Source: Centrapalus pauciflorus (lineage: Eukaryota > Streptophyta > Magnoliopsida > Asterales > Asteraceae). Taken from it: a stretch of DNA of 64,000 bases. The translations under genes and the position numbers were made by a program. Under the pieces are notes generated by a model. The model did no database searches. It saw only the letters and a program-made list of their open reading frames with translations, and was not told where the DNA came from. This document shows positions 39,230-50,691 of this stretch, one piece after another; the first letter of the stretch is position 1, and each line of letters starts with the position of its first letter. Location of the stretch: contig JAANYP010002083.1 of assembly GCA_020465985.1 (NCBI GenBank), positions 310,001 to 374,000 of the forward strand, in the 5' to 3' direction.

Positions 39230-41620
39230 GAAAATTGGGCTGGACCTCAAATTGGATTAAATTAGTGGGTACATTTTGGGGTGGGCCGATTTAATACCCA
39301 TGACTATGGGTCAACGTAACCGGGTGATGCATAACCGGATAAAAGCAAACCCTAGACAGCTGCTTTATAAAGCTTATATCCGATCTATTTGTTTCCACAG
39401 TAGCTAGTACTAACCTTTCTGTATCCTCTCTCTACGATGGCATACACCTCTCTAAATATCTATCTTCCTAGGGTTTGCTCCTGTAGCACCTTGCAAGCAT
39501 CCATTGCTTTACATCGGCGCCGCCGTTGGAGCAGCACCTGCGATCTGCTCACGCCTTCGTTTGGATCCGTTTGTATGTAGCCTACGTTGTCGTGCGATGT
39601 TCCACGCACGAGAGTGATATCGGTTGCTTCAGATCATCCATATCCGGCCGCGTGACCGGCGCCTTAACAGGTTGCGTGATGGCCGGAGAAGACGAAACGG
39701 TATGTAACATTTTTTTTTGCAATACGGCCGATGATGGACGGGGGCATATACGATGGCTTTAGCCACGATGGCCATACCTCCTAGGCCACTTAGAAATCCA
39801 TTCGCACACGCGTATGACACAAGATTGGAAAACAGAAGCTTGCAAAACGACATGCATTTGTGATTTTATTTTAGATCTGACAGATCTGATAGATCTGGTT
39901 AACCTTGTTGTGTGTCGATGACAACCGGCAGCCATCACAGTCGATCCATGACTGACGATGACCGCTGGTTAAACCCACTGGTCAGAACACCTTCAAATGC
40001 CAGTGTTTCGAGGTCTTGCAAAACGAAATGCATTTGTGATTTTATTTTAGATCTAACAGATCTGGTTAACCTTGATGTGTGTCGATGACTACCGGCAGCC
40101 CCGACAGTCAATCCATGACTGACGATGGATACTGGTTAACGTCACTGGTTAGAACACCTTCAACTGGCCAGTGTTTCGAGGTGCATAAAATTTTATTGCA
40201 TACACATGTGTGTGCTAAACAGTGATAAACGTAGCAGTACCGGGTATTTGGATTGTCGTTCTAATATGTTAACAATACGAGGGGTAAAACCTTTTGGTTA
40301 CGTTAACGACTTGAAAAGAAACGTTTGTCACTTATTTTTTTGTCAAAGCAACATACATCTACATCACCGTCCTATACATGATGGTTGATGTAGATAACAA
40401 ACAGATATGGTATGTGTGTAAGTAAAATAACACGGTACGAAACCCTCCGATGATGACAGCGTAGAAATGACCTGTCTAGGCGGTATTTCGAACTTAGTTA
40501 ATGGCGTGCTTTTGGTTTCTCCGAATTAAAAGTGCTTACCCACGGTTGTATACAATTGCATATTACATGTTGCTACAAGTACATCTCACGGCTGTTTAAA
40601 AGATTTACATGCTGCCGGTGTGATGGCATTCAACATTAGACTCTTGTATTTCGGCTATGATGACCCACGAGAATGCAACCACCATGGTGGCATCAATCAT
40701 TAATTAATATGCTTGTTTAGCCCATACGAAAGCATATGTAAAGTAGTTTGATTGGAATAGACAGCCGATAACATGAAAAACATTTCATAAATTGCTACAT
40801 TCTTTTTTTCGAAGTATTTAGTAACAATATATGCATTATATAAACATTGTAAACCACTGTAGCCACATACATGCTTCACTGCCTACTGCTTGCCAAAATG
40901 TTGAAGATACTCAAAAAAGAGGCACATTGCAGAGGTCAGATACTTTAATTTAAAAGGCATAATCAAATTTTTTTATTCATTACAATTCTTGTAAGTGCTA
41001 ATTTACTTCTTCATGTTTCAGGTGCCTCAAACAAAAATTGAATCCGTTTGCTAAATTTTATTATGTGTGTAGTGTAGTGTTTGTATTTATTCATATGGTC
41101 TGTAATAATTTATTATTCAATTGTAATATTTGCCTGAAGACCACTGCCCCCCGGCAGCACATCACATGGACGTGTGGTGCTCGGTAAGTCTCAAAACCTT
41201 CTTCATATTTACCTTACGTCTATGAGTTACATGTCTCCATTTATCGTAGACCTTGACCGCACTGCGTAGACAGTGTTGGAATCCTGGTCATGTAGATATT
41301 TATGGTATATATATATCTCGTGTATGTGTCTGTGGTACCACGACATATTGCTTTATTTTTTAAACATTAACATATACATTACAAAGTAACACGAACATAA
41401 GGTACCCCCATAGATCACCAGTTAGTTGTTATAGAACCAGTTCACATATTTTCATCAAGTGCATTCAGGTTACGAATTAAAAAGGACTTATTGAATTACA
41501 ACATTTTCTAGCATAACTTTAGATGTAGAATGTTCACAAAAACCAGATATAATAAACGTCTAGCAGAAAATTAAAGCAAAGCGTACCTGTATTTGTGGCT
41601 GCTATTTAAACTTCGTGCCG
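39230..41620 (+). other. Unassigned region with promoter- and exon-like features
   Basis: On the plus strand, TTTATAAAG at 39363-39371 and a C/T-rich leader precede ATG 39437, which opens only 49 codons. Donor-like sites follow a short GC-richer exon-like block (GAAACG/GTATGT near 39700) and another near 41190 (GCTCG/GTAAGT). On the minus strand a donor-like site (ATACAG/GTACGC near 41585) could belong to a 5' UTR exon of the Rep/helicase transcript. I see no protein family; a non-coding transcript or captured gene fragment is possible. Confidence 0.3.
39839..40184. repeat. Tandem duplication, two ~175-bp copies
   Basis: Copies begin CTTGCAAAACGACATGCATTTG (39839) and CTTGCAAAACGAAATGCATTTG (40015), both running through AGATCTGGTTAACCTTG, GTGTGTCGATGAC and CAGTGTTTCGAGG. 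Period 176 bp. Confidence 0.88.
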
Positions 41621-42649
41621 TCTTCTTGTCTGAAGCTTAGGTTTCTATCGTAAATTTAGAAGGAAAAAGTAGCCTACAGGTTTATAGACGCTTATTTGAA
41701 AGCTGAAAAAAACATTACACAGATAAATGACAACATTCGATTGTAATGCTAGCATTAAAAAGGGTAAAAAAAATGTACTGTGAATGGAAAACAGCATGTT
41801 GGGAGATACGCAAACATGAATAAATAGGTAGTATAACCATTTAGTTCTTTAGACACATACCTTACTGTTCTTCCCAAGGACACTTCGTAGACCTGACTAA
41901 ATTATTCATGAGAGTATATTGAATATATTGTGAAAACTGTTGTAAGGAATATGTATTTATAAGGTTGCATCATAAGCAGTTAAGGGGGGTTATAGGTTAG
42001 TGGGAGGTTAAGAGAGACCTTGTTTGTTGCCAGGCGTGTGCGTGAGATTATTGGTATATAATAAATCACACAATTCAAGGAAAACAATATTTTTATTCAA
42101 AAATATGAATATTTTAAACAACATTGCTTTATATTTAAAATAATCTAACCATACGATAATAAATTTAATTACCTGGAGAACCCTAATTCCCAGCAACTAT
42201 GCTGGGGTTTTATAAAAAGAGAATTTTGTTTCGTTTTATAATATTTCGGAATTTTTAGTGTAAAAGCAGAAAGTCTTAAGTTTAAAAAGGCTATTCACAC
42301 ATTTTCAGATCATCGCAGATTGATGGGTGATTATGTCAGATTTTTTATAGTAACACAGTATGTTCATCATCAGTTTGCATGTCATACATGAACGCATCTG
42401 TATGAATTAAAAACATATGAAACTGCTTTTTTGCAGTTGACATCATTAATAGTCTTTTAAGTTATCTTATCGTAACAACACCAAACTACTAAAACAAATA
42501 ACAATAGTAGTGAAACTCAACGAAACTATACTAAATTAAAATTCATTACAGATAAAAAAAAGATGGTCCCCTTAAGAAATACAAAAGATAAGTTTATGTA
42601 GAAGGCGAGACACATTTATAGGTGTTCTAACATAACATATTATAGTTCT
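41621..42649. other. Intergenic within the composite element
   Basis: No supported coding frame. A donor-like site on the minus strand lies near 41868 (CAGTAAG/GTATGT), so parts may be untranslated exons of a minus-strand transcript. Confidence 0.35.
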
Positions 42650-43080
42650 TTATGATTCCTGTGTCTTTATAGCAGTAGACGCACTCTGCTGTGTTTCCTG
42701 ACCAGAAATCTGACTTCCTTCTTCGTCGGATGAGATATCGATCACCTCATCCCATTTCCAATTGACGAGATTATCAAGTCTTCTTTGCAGGCGTAGGCAT
42801 CGGTTTTGCTGTCACGAATATTAATAGTGTCACACGAGATTAATAATAGAGTAAAAAAGTAACAAACGTACCCAGAACTCCAGTTCCTGACCAAGTTCGA
42901 ATATGTATGCCAGAGTGATGACATTAACCCAGTGCCCAGATACGAATTGTTGCTAAAAATTATAAGAAAAAGGTTAAAAACGATCAAGGAATAATGAAAT
43001 ACAGATGTAGGGAGTACTTCTAACTCATTAGCGATTTCCGCATCTAACTGATCTTCAGATACGTTAGCATTGTGTGCCAT
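42650..43080 (-). CDS. 100-aa protein with a SUMO-interacting motif
   Basis: Three exons on the minus strand: 43080-43018, 42952-42872, 42808-42650; phase-0 GT-AG introns, 100 aa. The middle part is a likely helix (LAYIFELGQELEFWQNRCLRLQRRLDNL). At 70-78 it has VIDISSDEE, a textbook SUMO-interacting motif: hydrophobic core V-I-D-I followed by Ser and acidic residues. The tail is Gln/Ser/Thr-rich. I do not recognise the family. It is the gene immediately upstream of the Helitron Rep/helicase region on the same strand and has the same architecture of short exons as the 189-aa gene further upstream. Function is unknown; SUMO or SUMO-conjugate binding is inferred from the motif alone. Confidence 0.6.
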
Positions 43081-43533
43081 TTCTTTGGTTCGATTAAAAT
43101 GCGTTTTACATATGAATGAAGTAGACAGACGACCTATTTATATACAGCTGAACCCCGTAGGAGTTATCATGGTCGCATACTGGTTCCTTCTTTCTAGGAG
43201 AGTCATCCCCATGATCTGGAATGTAAGTGGGCCCGAATTGTTGGGATATTTTAAAATTTAAAAAACCGCCAAACTGAGTAAGGTTTTTTTTTCTCTACAA
43301 AAACATGTTTTAAATAAATGAAGTTCACTGTTTTTACAAGGTATAAATGATTGTGTTTATCCAACAAATCGAAACTGTATTTTATATTAAGGTGCATGTA
43401 TTATAGAAGTTATCTGTCTTTCGGGGAACCATTGCAATTTAAAAATATGGTTTTCAGCGGCCGAAACCTTGTTTTTCATGACTATAAAATTCGTCATTCA
43501 TTTTAAGGATTGTTCGTTGTATAAATTATTATG

Positions 43534-43857
43534 TCATCCACCATATACAAACAATTTTTCTGATATATCATCAAAGTAGTAACACAACCACTTATAATTT
43601 AACACTTGAGAAAACACTGCTTCTGCTTCAAAATCAACTTCTTCTGGGTTCTCAAATTTAAATGGCCGTGACGATTAATTTTTTTTGTGGCTGAGTAAAT
43701 CGAGTATATTATTTATAAAAAATCGTATCTTGGCGGGGCGATGTAAATACTCATTAACATTGGGTGGCAATTGCAGCCATGGCGGTTTTACAATAACATG
43801 CACGATACGACTCACTGATCTGAGCCATCTTGTTACATTTTCAAATATATCCTTCAT
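43534..43857 (-). pseudogene. Single-exon unknown gene, one in-frame stop
   Basis: Reading from Met 43857 gives 60 codons (MKDIFENVTRWLRSVSRI...), a TAA at 43675-43677 inside an A-rich run, and then 46 more codons in the same frame (…PFKFENPEEVDFEAEAVF...YYFDDISEKLFVYGG) to a stop at 43534. The post-stop part is rich in charged and aromatic residues and does not look like random AT-rich translation. A substitution or an indel pair in the A run could explain the stop; alternatively the 60-aa product is real. No family recognised. Confidence 0.4.
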
Positions 43858-44116
43858 GTGGACAGAATTTGTTTATTGTACATAAATTGGTGAAAGCACA
43901 CAAGTAAAATTTCCAGACACGATTTATAGAAAACGTTTGCACTTTGCGTATAAACATGCTACGTAGATGTGTAGTAGGATAACTTAGTTTATAAATCGGT
44001 ACCATAGACCAACAAAGAAATAATTTCTTGCATACGGAATTGGTTACGTAGAAAGACTTAACTTAACACAACTGCCTACTAAAATAAACAGCATCGAAGA
44101 AAACATAACAGAATGC

Positions 44117-44942
44117 CTAAACAGTTGGAGGGTTTGATCCGTTGTCCTTATCAGCATCATTTTCAGGGTGGTGGCGTTTTGTACCGTTGAGGATGGTAAT
44201 CCTGGGACGTTTGTGACCAGTGGGTTTAGGCACATTCTCAGTTGTTACTTCATCGGTTGGTACCGAACTCTCTGTCTCATCATCGCTTGAAAGGATGATT
44301 ATGTCAGATTCATCTAGGGTTTGCAATTGTTGCCGATTGTTCATCCTTTTTCGACGTTTTTCAATGTACATGATTGCCGCAAATAGGGTATCTTCTACAC
44401 CTTCCGTCACCTACAAAAATTTAAAATTTACGTAATAATGAAACAAATGGAAAATAGAATCATATGAATGGCCATTACCTGGACGGTGCGGCCGGAACCT
44501 CTTCGGGACGAACCCGGGAGGGTTTCCTAATCCATATATTTTTATTAGTGTCGCAACACGTGGTTAAGTGCATGCATTAAATAACTGGGATTTAAAACAT
44601 TTATTACGTACCTCTGTTGAGTCGAGTTGTTGAACCTCTTCATCATCTGAATCGCTGTAAACGTGACAATGCCGATCAATAAACTCAAGGGCCGCACTTG
44701 TAGTTGGAGATGGGCTGTCTCGCTAATGTGAGAAACATGCGTGTCAAACTTAATTAATTGTCGCTGAATTCATTCAATACAAGTATAACAAATAATTAAA
44801 AGCAGAAACAGTGATACCAACTTACTGGAATAGAAGATGCTGCGGTGGGTTGGGTCTTGTTATCATTGGTCTTCTTGCCTTCTATTGTATTAACCTCTCC
44901 ATCAGATGGGCCACTGTTCTTGTCCTTGTTAGCTGAACTCAT
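44117..44942 (-). CDS. 189-aa acidic protein with a SUMO-interacting motif
   Basis: Four exons on the minus strand: 44942-44826, 44722-44612, 44526-44479, 44410-44117; all GT-AG and phase 0, 189 aa. N-terminus polar and low complexity (MSSANKDKNSGPSDG). Residues 60-68 are VYSDSDDEE. A helix about 93-123 is followed at 129-137 by IIILSSDDE, a strong SUMO-interacting motif of the hydrophobic-plus-phospho-Ser/acidic kind. Basic clusters (EKRRKR, HKRPR, TKRHH) suggest nuclear location. I recognise no domain. It shares strand, exon style and motif type with the 100-aa gene about 1 kb downstream; I infer, without proof, that they act in the same process. Confidence 0.6.
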
Positions 44943-46369
44943 TATATTATAGTTGACAACAATATCGCCTAGGGAAATCCAACCAGGTAGCCGCAGTTAA
45001 AATATGTGCACGGGACCCTCTATTTTATACTTGCGGAAACTGCTAGTGGTCGTAGTACATGGCCCTGCTACATAGTGGACGGTTAGTAGATACATGGTGT
45101 AACCGCATATTGACAAAGTATGTGTATGTAGTGGGGCCGAAGTTTAAGGAGATTGTGGGTGGACAGGGGACATCAAATTTTATGGAGTTGGGAGGAAGAT
45201 CTATTAATAATTTTAATAAGTTTTACAACCTACTAATATCCATTTTAACATAAATATTTGCCTAGACAACCCTTTTCCTATGCACATTTTTTTTTCTTCT
45301 AGGTGTTTATCCCGGGTCCACTTAAATTCAATGTTCTTTAATATTTCAGCTTAAATTATGCCTATGCTGGTAAGGCTGTGAAAAACAAATTCATCGACTT
45401 ACTATTTTATACATGCCTCATTAGTTGTAATTCCCACTAAATTCTAAATCATCCATCACCATTTGTATGTGGTTGTCTCGTAATCTTTTACTTATGGTAA
45501 CATGTCTTCAGTGCGTAATACGAACTGCTCTACTACGAATCGTAACCAACATTTGTTATTTTTATAATATACGTCCTGTCTTTACCTTCTTGGTTCGGTA
45601 ACAATTAAATAACAAAACAGATTTTATTTCTAAATAAACACATCAATGTCGTTTAGATAACAGGCACATGTGTATTTCATGATAGTAATATTCGTAGCTG
45701 TATTACATACCAAAAAAATCATAAACAAACACATTAATCTTAATTTACCATTTTATAAATGCAACATTAAGTGTAAAGTGCGCTAAGTTTTCGAACATGC
45801 TCCAGCATTTGTGTGCGGTTGTTTCGTAATTATTTTTATTGATAAAATGTCTCGAATGCGTAATATCAACGGTTCAAGTATGAATCCTAGCAAGACTTCT
45901 GACTTTTATATTATCTTACCTATCTTTACGTTATTAGTTTGGTCGATCCAAAAAAAAAACACAATATTTAATTCAAACACATTTATTAATGTCGTTTACA
46001 TAAATGAAACATGTATTTCATATTTCATAATAATGACATTTGTTCAAGTATATTTGTTGGTAGCAGTATCTACTGCACAGCAGCTGGTAATGTAAAATTT
46101 ATCATATGCTTTTTCGATTTATATATCTAATACCATTGTAAATAAATAAGTTAATTTTATTTTTTTAGACCTCGTCTTTTACGACATTAATTGTATGTCC
46201 CATTAAATTTTAGAACGTCAACAACCAATTTCAACATCATCTTTCTTTAAATAATATGTAGAAAACATCCGAAATTTGGGAAACAAAACCAAACATGTAG
46301 CCTTTCATTTTGCATTACAAAAATTTAAAAACCAGACTATAATTATTTCTGTTTACGAACGCATTCAAA
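44943..46369. other. Intergenic with a diverged ~340-bp duplication
   Basis: Segments at about 45445-45700 and 45785-46040 resemble each other (GTGTGCGGTTGT/GTATGTGGTTGT, TGCGTAATA, ATGTCGTTTA, ATGTATTTCAT words in the same order). No supported frame. A plus-strand frame at 45059-45253 is judged spurious. Confidence 0.45.
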
Positions 46370-47658
46370 TCAAACAATATCTTCATGAACATCTTCTATT
46401 ATCTTGTAGGTTTTCTTTCTACACCTTTGACTCTTTCGGCGCTTTATTACTTGCATGCAGTCATCCTACAAAAAAAAAGTTAGCCAGTGGTACGATATAC
46501 ATACTTTATGCTTACAACACTGGTTTATCATACCTCAATTTCGGTTTCATCCGTTTGATTAGTGGTGTGGGTCTTCTTAACATCAGAGTCGTTTGCATTC
46601 TAAAAAAACATGAAGTCAATTATAGGTGGATACAATTTTCAGTTTGAATGCAACACAATAAAACAGCAAGTATTAACCTTAATCATTTCTGAATTGACTC
46701 CACCATCATTTGATTCTACGAGTGAATCAGTTATCTGCATAAATATTAGTTTTTCTTACGTGCAAAACGACAACAAAAGGCCAGATTTAATACCTCTGCT
46801 TTTGCTTTCTTTTTTTCTTCCTCAATCTTGCGTTCAATGAATTCAACATATCGAATTGCTTCCGCCTCCCATTCCTTGTCCACCTGCATTACGAATTTAA
46901 TAGCCAACCAATTGAACACAAAAACCGCAATATAAATTATATATTAAAGTTGTTACCTCATCAAAGAATGATGTTAATGTCCCTGTCAGCTCCAGCATCT
47001 GCAAGAAAGTGTATATTGGAAAGCAAATGCACACATCAGCCAAAGTAAAGGTGAGTGAAACTTTGTCAGTCAGGTATGTCACTTACCAGTGCAGCTCGTT
47101 GTTGTTTTTTGTTGACGTTATTTTCCACTTTAACACAACATGTTATCTGGTTTGATGTCTCTACTTTAAGGTCGTCAAAGTCGCCACGACGGTGCTGTAC
47201 AAAAAATCAAAAGTCTATCAAACAAACCTGAAATCGATCCATGTTTTTTTCGTAAATACAAAACTTTTCGTATTAGCAATAACAAATACCTTTGTGTCGG
47301 TCGAATCATCCATATCTGAATGTTCAAGCTGTGAAGACAAAAACTTTAAGAGTGTTGGTTCGAACTAAAAGGCACAGAATCGAAGGTTAAATTGGTGATA
47401 ACTTACTTGTTCCAGGCACAGGTCGTCCAAGGAAGCAGAGAACAGCAGGTACGTATGATGAATGAAAGTCACTGTTTCGTTGGGAGTTCTGCAATTGTGT
47501 AGCCATTTTAAAGGGAAGAATCAGTTATGTCGGAGTGCGCGAAATTGTAGGACCCATGATCCTGATGCACACACATTCTGCAACTGCAATCCAAGACCAT
47601 GAGCATAACGTCCGCATATTTTGCAAGTTAATGCAGTGGCCCATTGTACCTCTTGCAT
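46370..47658 (-). pseudogene. Eight-exon unknown gene with one in-frame TGA
   Basis: Exons on the minus strand: 47658-47407, 47328-47290, 47194-47087, 46998-46957, 46883-46794, 46734-46678, 46599-46534, 46465-46370. All seven introns are GT-AG and phase 0, giving 250 codons with one internal TGA at 47521-47523. Exon 1 has a CKICG pair; exon 5 is a charged coiled-coil-like helix (EWEAEAIRYVEFIERKIEEE); exon 8 carries a basic cluster (KRRKSQRCRKK) and ends IIEDVHEDIV. The TGA stands where a Trp codon would fit (RHN-stop-FFPLKW), so a single G-to-A change may have broken the gene, or translation starts downstream, or exon 1 is differently spliced. No family recognised. Confidence 0.5.
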
Positions 47659-47761
47659 GTTAAAAAGTAACCGACTTTAAATGGATGGGATTGAATCCTG
47701 AGGATATCCGACGGCCCAGATCAAGGGAAACCCAGGAAGACACTTTCTCTCTCCTTCCTGG

Positions 47762-47770
47762 GTAATATAT
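47762..47770 (-). promoter_or_regulatory. TATA-like box at the candidate Helitron 5' end
   Basis: Minus strand TATATATTACC directly inside the candidate terminus and about 105 bp upstream of the Met at 47658, with a C/T-rich leader between. It could drive the eight-exon gene or simply be the terminal AT-rich motif of the Helitron. Confidence 0.4.
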
Positions 47771-47965
47771 AGGGGGAATTTAGTCTTTATTTATCAATTT
47801 TTTAGTTTTTTTAAAATAAATACTAATGGTTAAAATTTAGACAAATTTTAAAATTATCTAATTGAATAAATTTTTAAATTAAAAAATTTATATGAGTAGC
47901 AACGAACAACAATCATTGCTTATTTGAGCGGAAGATTTCTCTACAATATGTATATACATAGCAAC

Positions 47966-48436
47966 CAAGGTTGTCAAGATCGAGATCTTACCTAGGATCA
48001 TTTTTGTCATTGCAAGATCGGGATCATAGGATCGGATCAAGATAGTAAGATCCTACTGAAATTATATCACAGTATTGTATCATAAACAAAATAGAGTCAT
48101 TTTCATCCAAAAAATCATGTTCATAAAGAAAGTAATTCTTCATTCAAAAGAAAGCTAGTCATTTTCATAGATGATTCAAACTTTAAAGACAACACTAAAG
48201 AAAGTCATTTTCATACATCCATTCACAAGTCATAAAAAGTTTGAAATACACGTCGTACGATCTTACGATCTTACTAATAATCCTACGATCTTGCTTACGA
48301 AAACAAACCGTATGTATGATCGGATCGTCGTACGATCTTACGTTCTTACTAACGATCCTACGATCTTGCTTACGATCCTACTAGCGATCCTGATCGAAAT
48401 CTACTTGTAGATTCGTTCGTGGTTTCGATAACCATG
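47966..48436. mobile_element. hAT-type MITE (GATCGTAGGATCGT family), copy 2
   Basis: 471 bp, inverted relative to 14099-14553: starts CAAGGTTGTCAAGATCGAG and ends GATTTCGATAACC-like. Flanked by ATAGCAAC/ATAGCAAA (47958-47965 and 48437-48444; one mismatch). Inserted within a region of TAGCAACGA-type words. Confidence 0.82.
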
Positions 48437-48929
48437 ATAGCAAATACTAAATTTCATTGCTAAAACGAAGTGAGAATTTTTTCCTCCAACATTTATAGAA
48501 ATAGTAATGACCTAATTTAGTTGCTAATTGAGAAAATAAAGTGTCTTACATTTAGCAACGAATTTACTCGATGTTAAATTTAAGAAAATAGTGTTAAATG
48601 ATTGTAAAATACTTAGCGATGACATATAGTCGTTGCTAATTATTTTTTTCTAACTTAGCAACAATTTTTTTTTCTAGAAATCGTGTTGTAAAAAAGTAGT
48701 GGAAATTTTTCCTTCTATTGCTAAAAAATCATCACTTTTGGTATATTTTGTTGCTATTTGGTTGATGATTTCGTTGGTAATCATATTAAAAATTATTCTT
48801 GTCAAAAAAGTTTTCAACCATTTTTATCGTATTATTAAGATCGAGCTACAATGGTATAATATTTGTATATCAATATTTTTAAGTTATATGTATGAATTAA
48901 GTTAAACGTATTCTGAGTATTTATTTTAA
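48437..48929. other. Remainder of an element rich in TTAGCAACGA words
   Basis: TTGCTAAAT and TAGCAACGA motifs recur here and at 47893-47920 on the other side of the hAT insertion, so the hAT element sits inside an older repeat. No gene seen. Confidence 0.4.
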
Positions 48930-49894
48930 GGGAGAATTTCATACATGTCCCTCTAAAACTGCATAATATATATAACCAAGCCAAAAAAAGAATTTCATAT
49001 ATATCCTTCTAAAACTTCATAATATTATATTTACCCAATTTAAAACTTTAATATCATATATATCCTTTCAAACTTTTAAATATATCAAATATATCTAAAT
49101 TATTTATTTATTCTTTTTTATAACTTTAAAACTCATAATAAATATTCATTAATAAAGAAATGACCAATCTACCCTTTTTATTTCTTAAACTTCATAATAT
49201 CATATTTACCCAATTGAAAACTTTAATATCATATATATCATTTTAAATTTTTAAATATATCAAATATATCCAAATTATTTATTTATGATCTTTTATTACT
49301 TTAAGATATCAAATCTTTTATTTCTTGACGGAATTCGGTGATTCAAATTTCAATTTGTTCGTTAAGTCGAAGCCTACAAGAATTGAAGACTTAATCAAGG
49401 TAATTAACTTTTAAATCCCTTGATTTTACATGTCCAGGTCCTCGTGGTAGGCTTCTACTTAACGAACAAATGAAATTTGAATCGCCGAATTCCGTCAAGA
49501 AATAAAAGAGTTGATATCTTAAAGTAATATAAGATCATAAATAAATAATTTGGATATATTTGATATATTTAAAAGTTTAAAAGGGTATATATGATATTAA
49601 AGTTTTCAATTGGGTAAATATGATATTATGAAGTTTAAGAAATAAAAGGGTATATTTGTCATTTCTTTATTAATGAATATTTATTATAAGTTATAAAGTA
49701 ATAAAAAAGAATAAATAAATAATTTGGATATATTTGATATATTTAAAAGTTTGAAAGGGTATATATGATATTAAAGTTTTAAATTGGGTAAATATGATAT
49801 TATTAAGTTTTAAAAGGATATATATGAAAAAAAATTTTGGCTTGGGTATATACGATATTATGCAGTTTTAGAGGGACATATATGAAATTCTTCC
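48930..49894. mobile_element. Large foldback MULE-type MITE, 9-bp TSD
   Basis: 965 bp; ends GGGAGAATTTCATACATGTC and CATATATGAAATTCTTCC are inverted, arms extend over about 450 bp with TGGATATATTTGATATATTT and GACGGAATTCGG blocks. Flanked exactly by TTATTTTAA (48921-48929 and 49895-49903). Confidence 0.88.
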
Positions 49895-49903
49895 TTATTT
49901 TAA

Positions 49904-50682
49904 AACAAGGGTAAATATACACCTATATCTTGTGACACATCAATCGATAAATTATAATAATTTTAAGATAAATAACATATAATAATACAAAATTGTTGTC
50001 ATTATAATTAGCTCAAATAAATCATAATAAAAAGAAGAACCGATTAACTAATTGGTGTTAGTTTCAAAATTTTTCAACTGCTATTACCTGAAATGATACA
50101 ACCGAACCGAACCAAATGATACGTTCAATCTGGTATGTTACTTTTTGATATGGTTCATTGGTTTTTCGGTCAAATTTTGAGTTTTGCACTTTCATAACTA
50201 TAACTATTTTGTCAAACACTTTTAGTTCCTATACAATTCATAACTTATAACCATTTTTTGTTTGAAGTTTAGTTAAATATGAATTGTCAATACTAAAGTA
50301 TAGATCTTATTTATACGTGAATCAGTTCGTAATTCTAATAATTCTCTTTATTAAAAATAAATTTTCTTACATTTTATTAGTTATAAATAAATAAAAAACT
50401 TATTAATATAAAACATTAATAGACACTTTCTCTGTATGTTATAATATCAAAAGGTTAATAAACATTAAAATAATCGAAATGATAATAAAGATAAATAAAG
50501 TGATATATATATTAGTATCCAATTAGTAGCTAAGTACACCAAAATAAATATATACATGTAAAAATTTAAACAACGATTTCAAATTTAAAAAAAAACTTAT
50601 AATCATGTCAATTTAAAAAAGTAGTGGAAAATTTATAGATAAGTATAGATGAGATAAGAGTTAGAATTAGATTTAAACCTAA
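49904..50682. repeat. Dispersed repeats shared with 17.5 and 22.7 kb
   Basis: 49955-50040 resembles 17540-17630 (TTTTAAGATAAATAACATATAAT...CTCAAATAAATCATAA), and 50385-50620 resembles 22707-22940. The same unidentified repeat family is probably present at all sites. No gene seen. Confidence 0.55.
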
Positions 50683-50691
50683 TTTATTATT

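Noticed and set aside
45811..46647. Plus-strand frames of 94 and 123 codons
   Set aside because: Opposite to the multi-exon gene or within a duplicated AT-rich segment; composition resembles random AT-rich translation.
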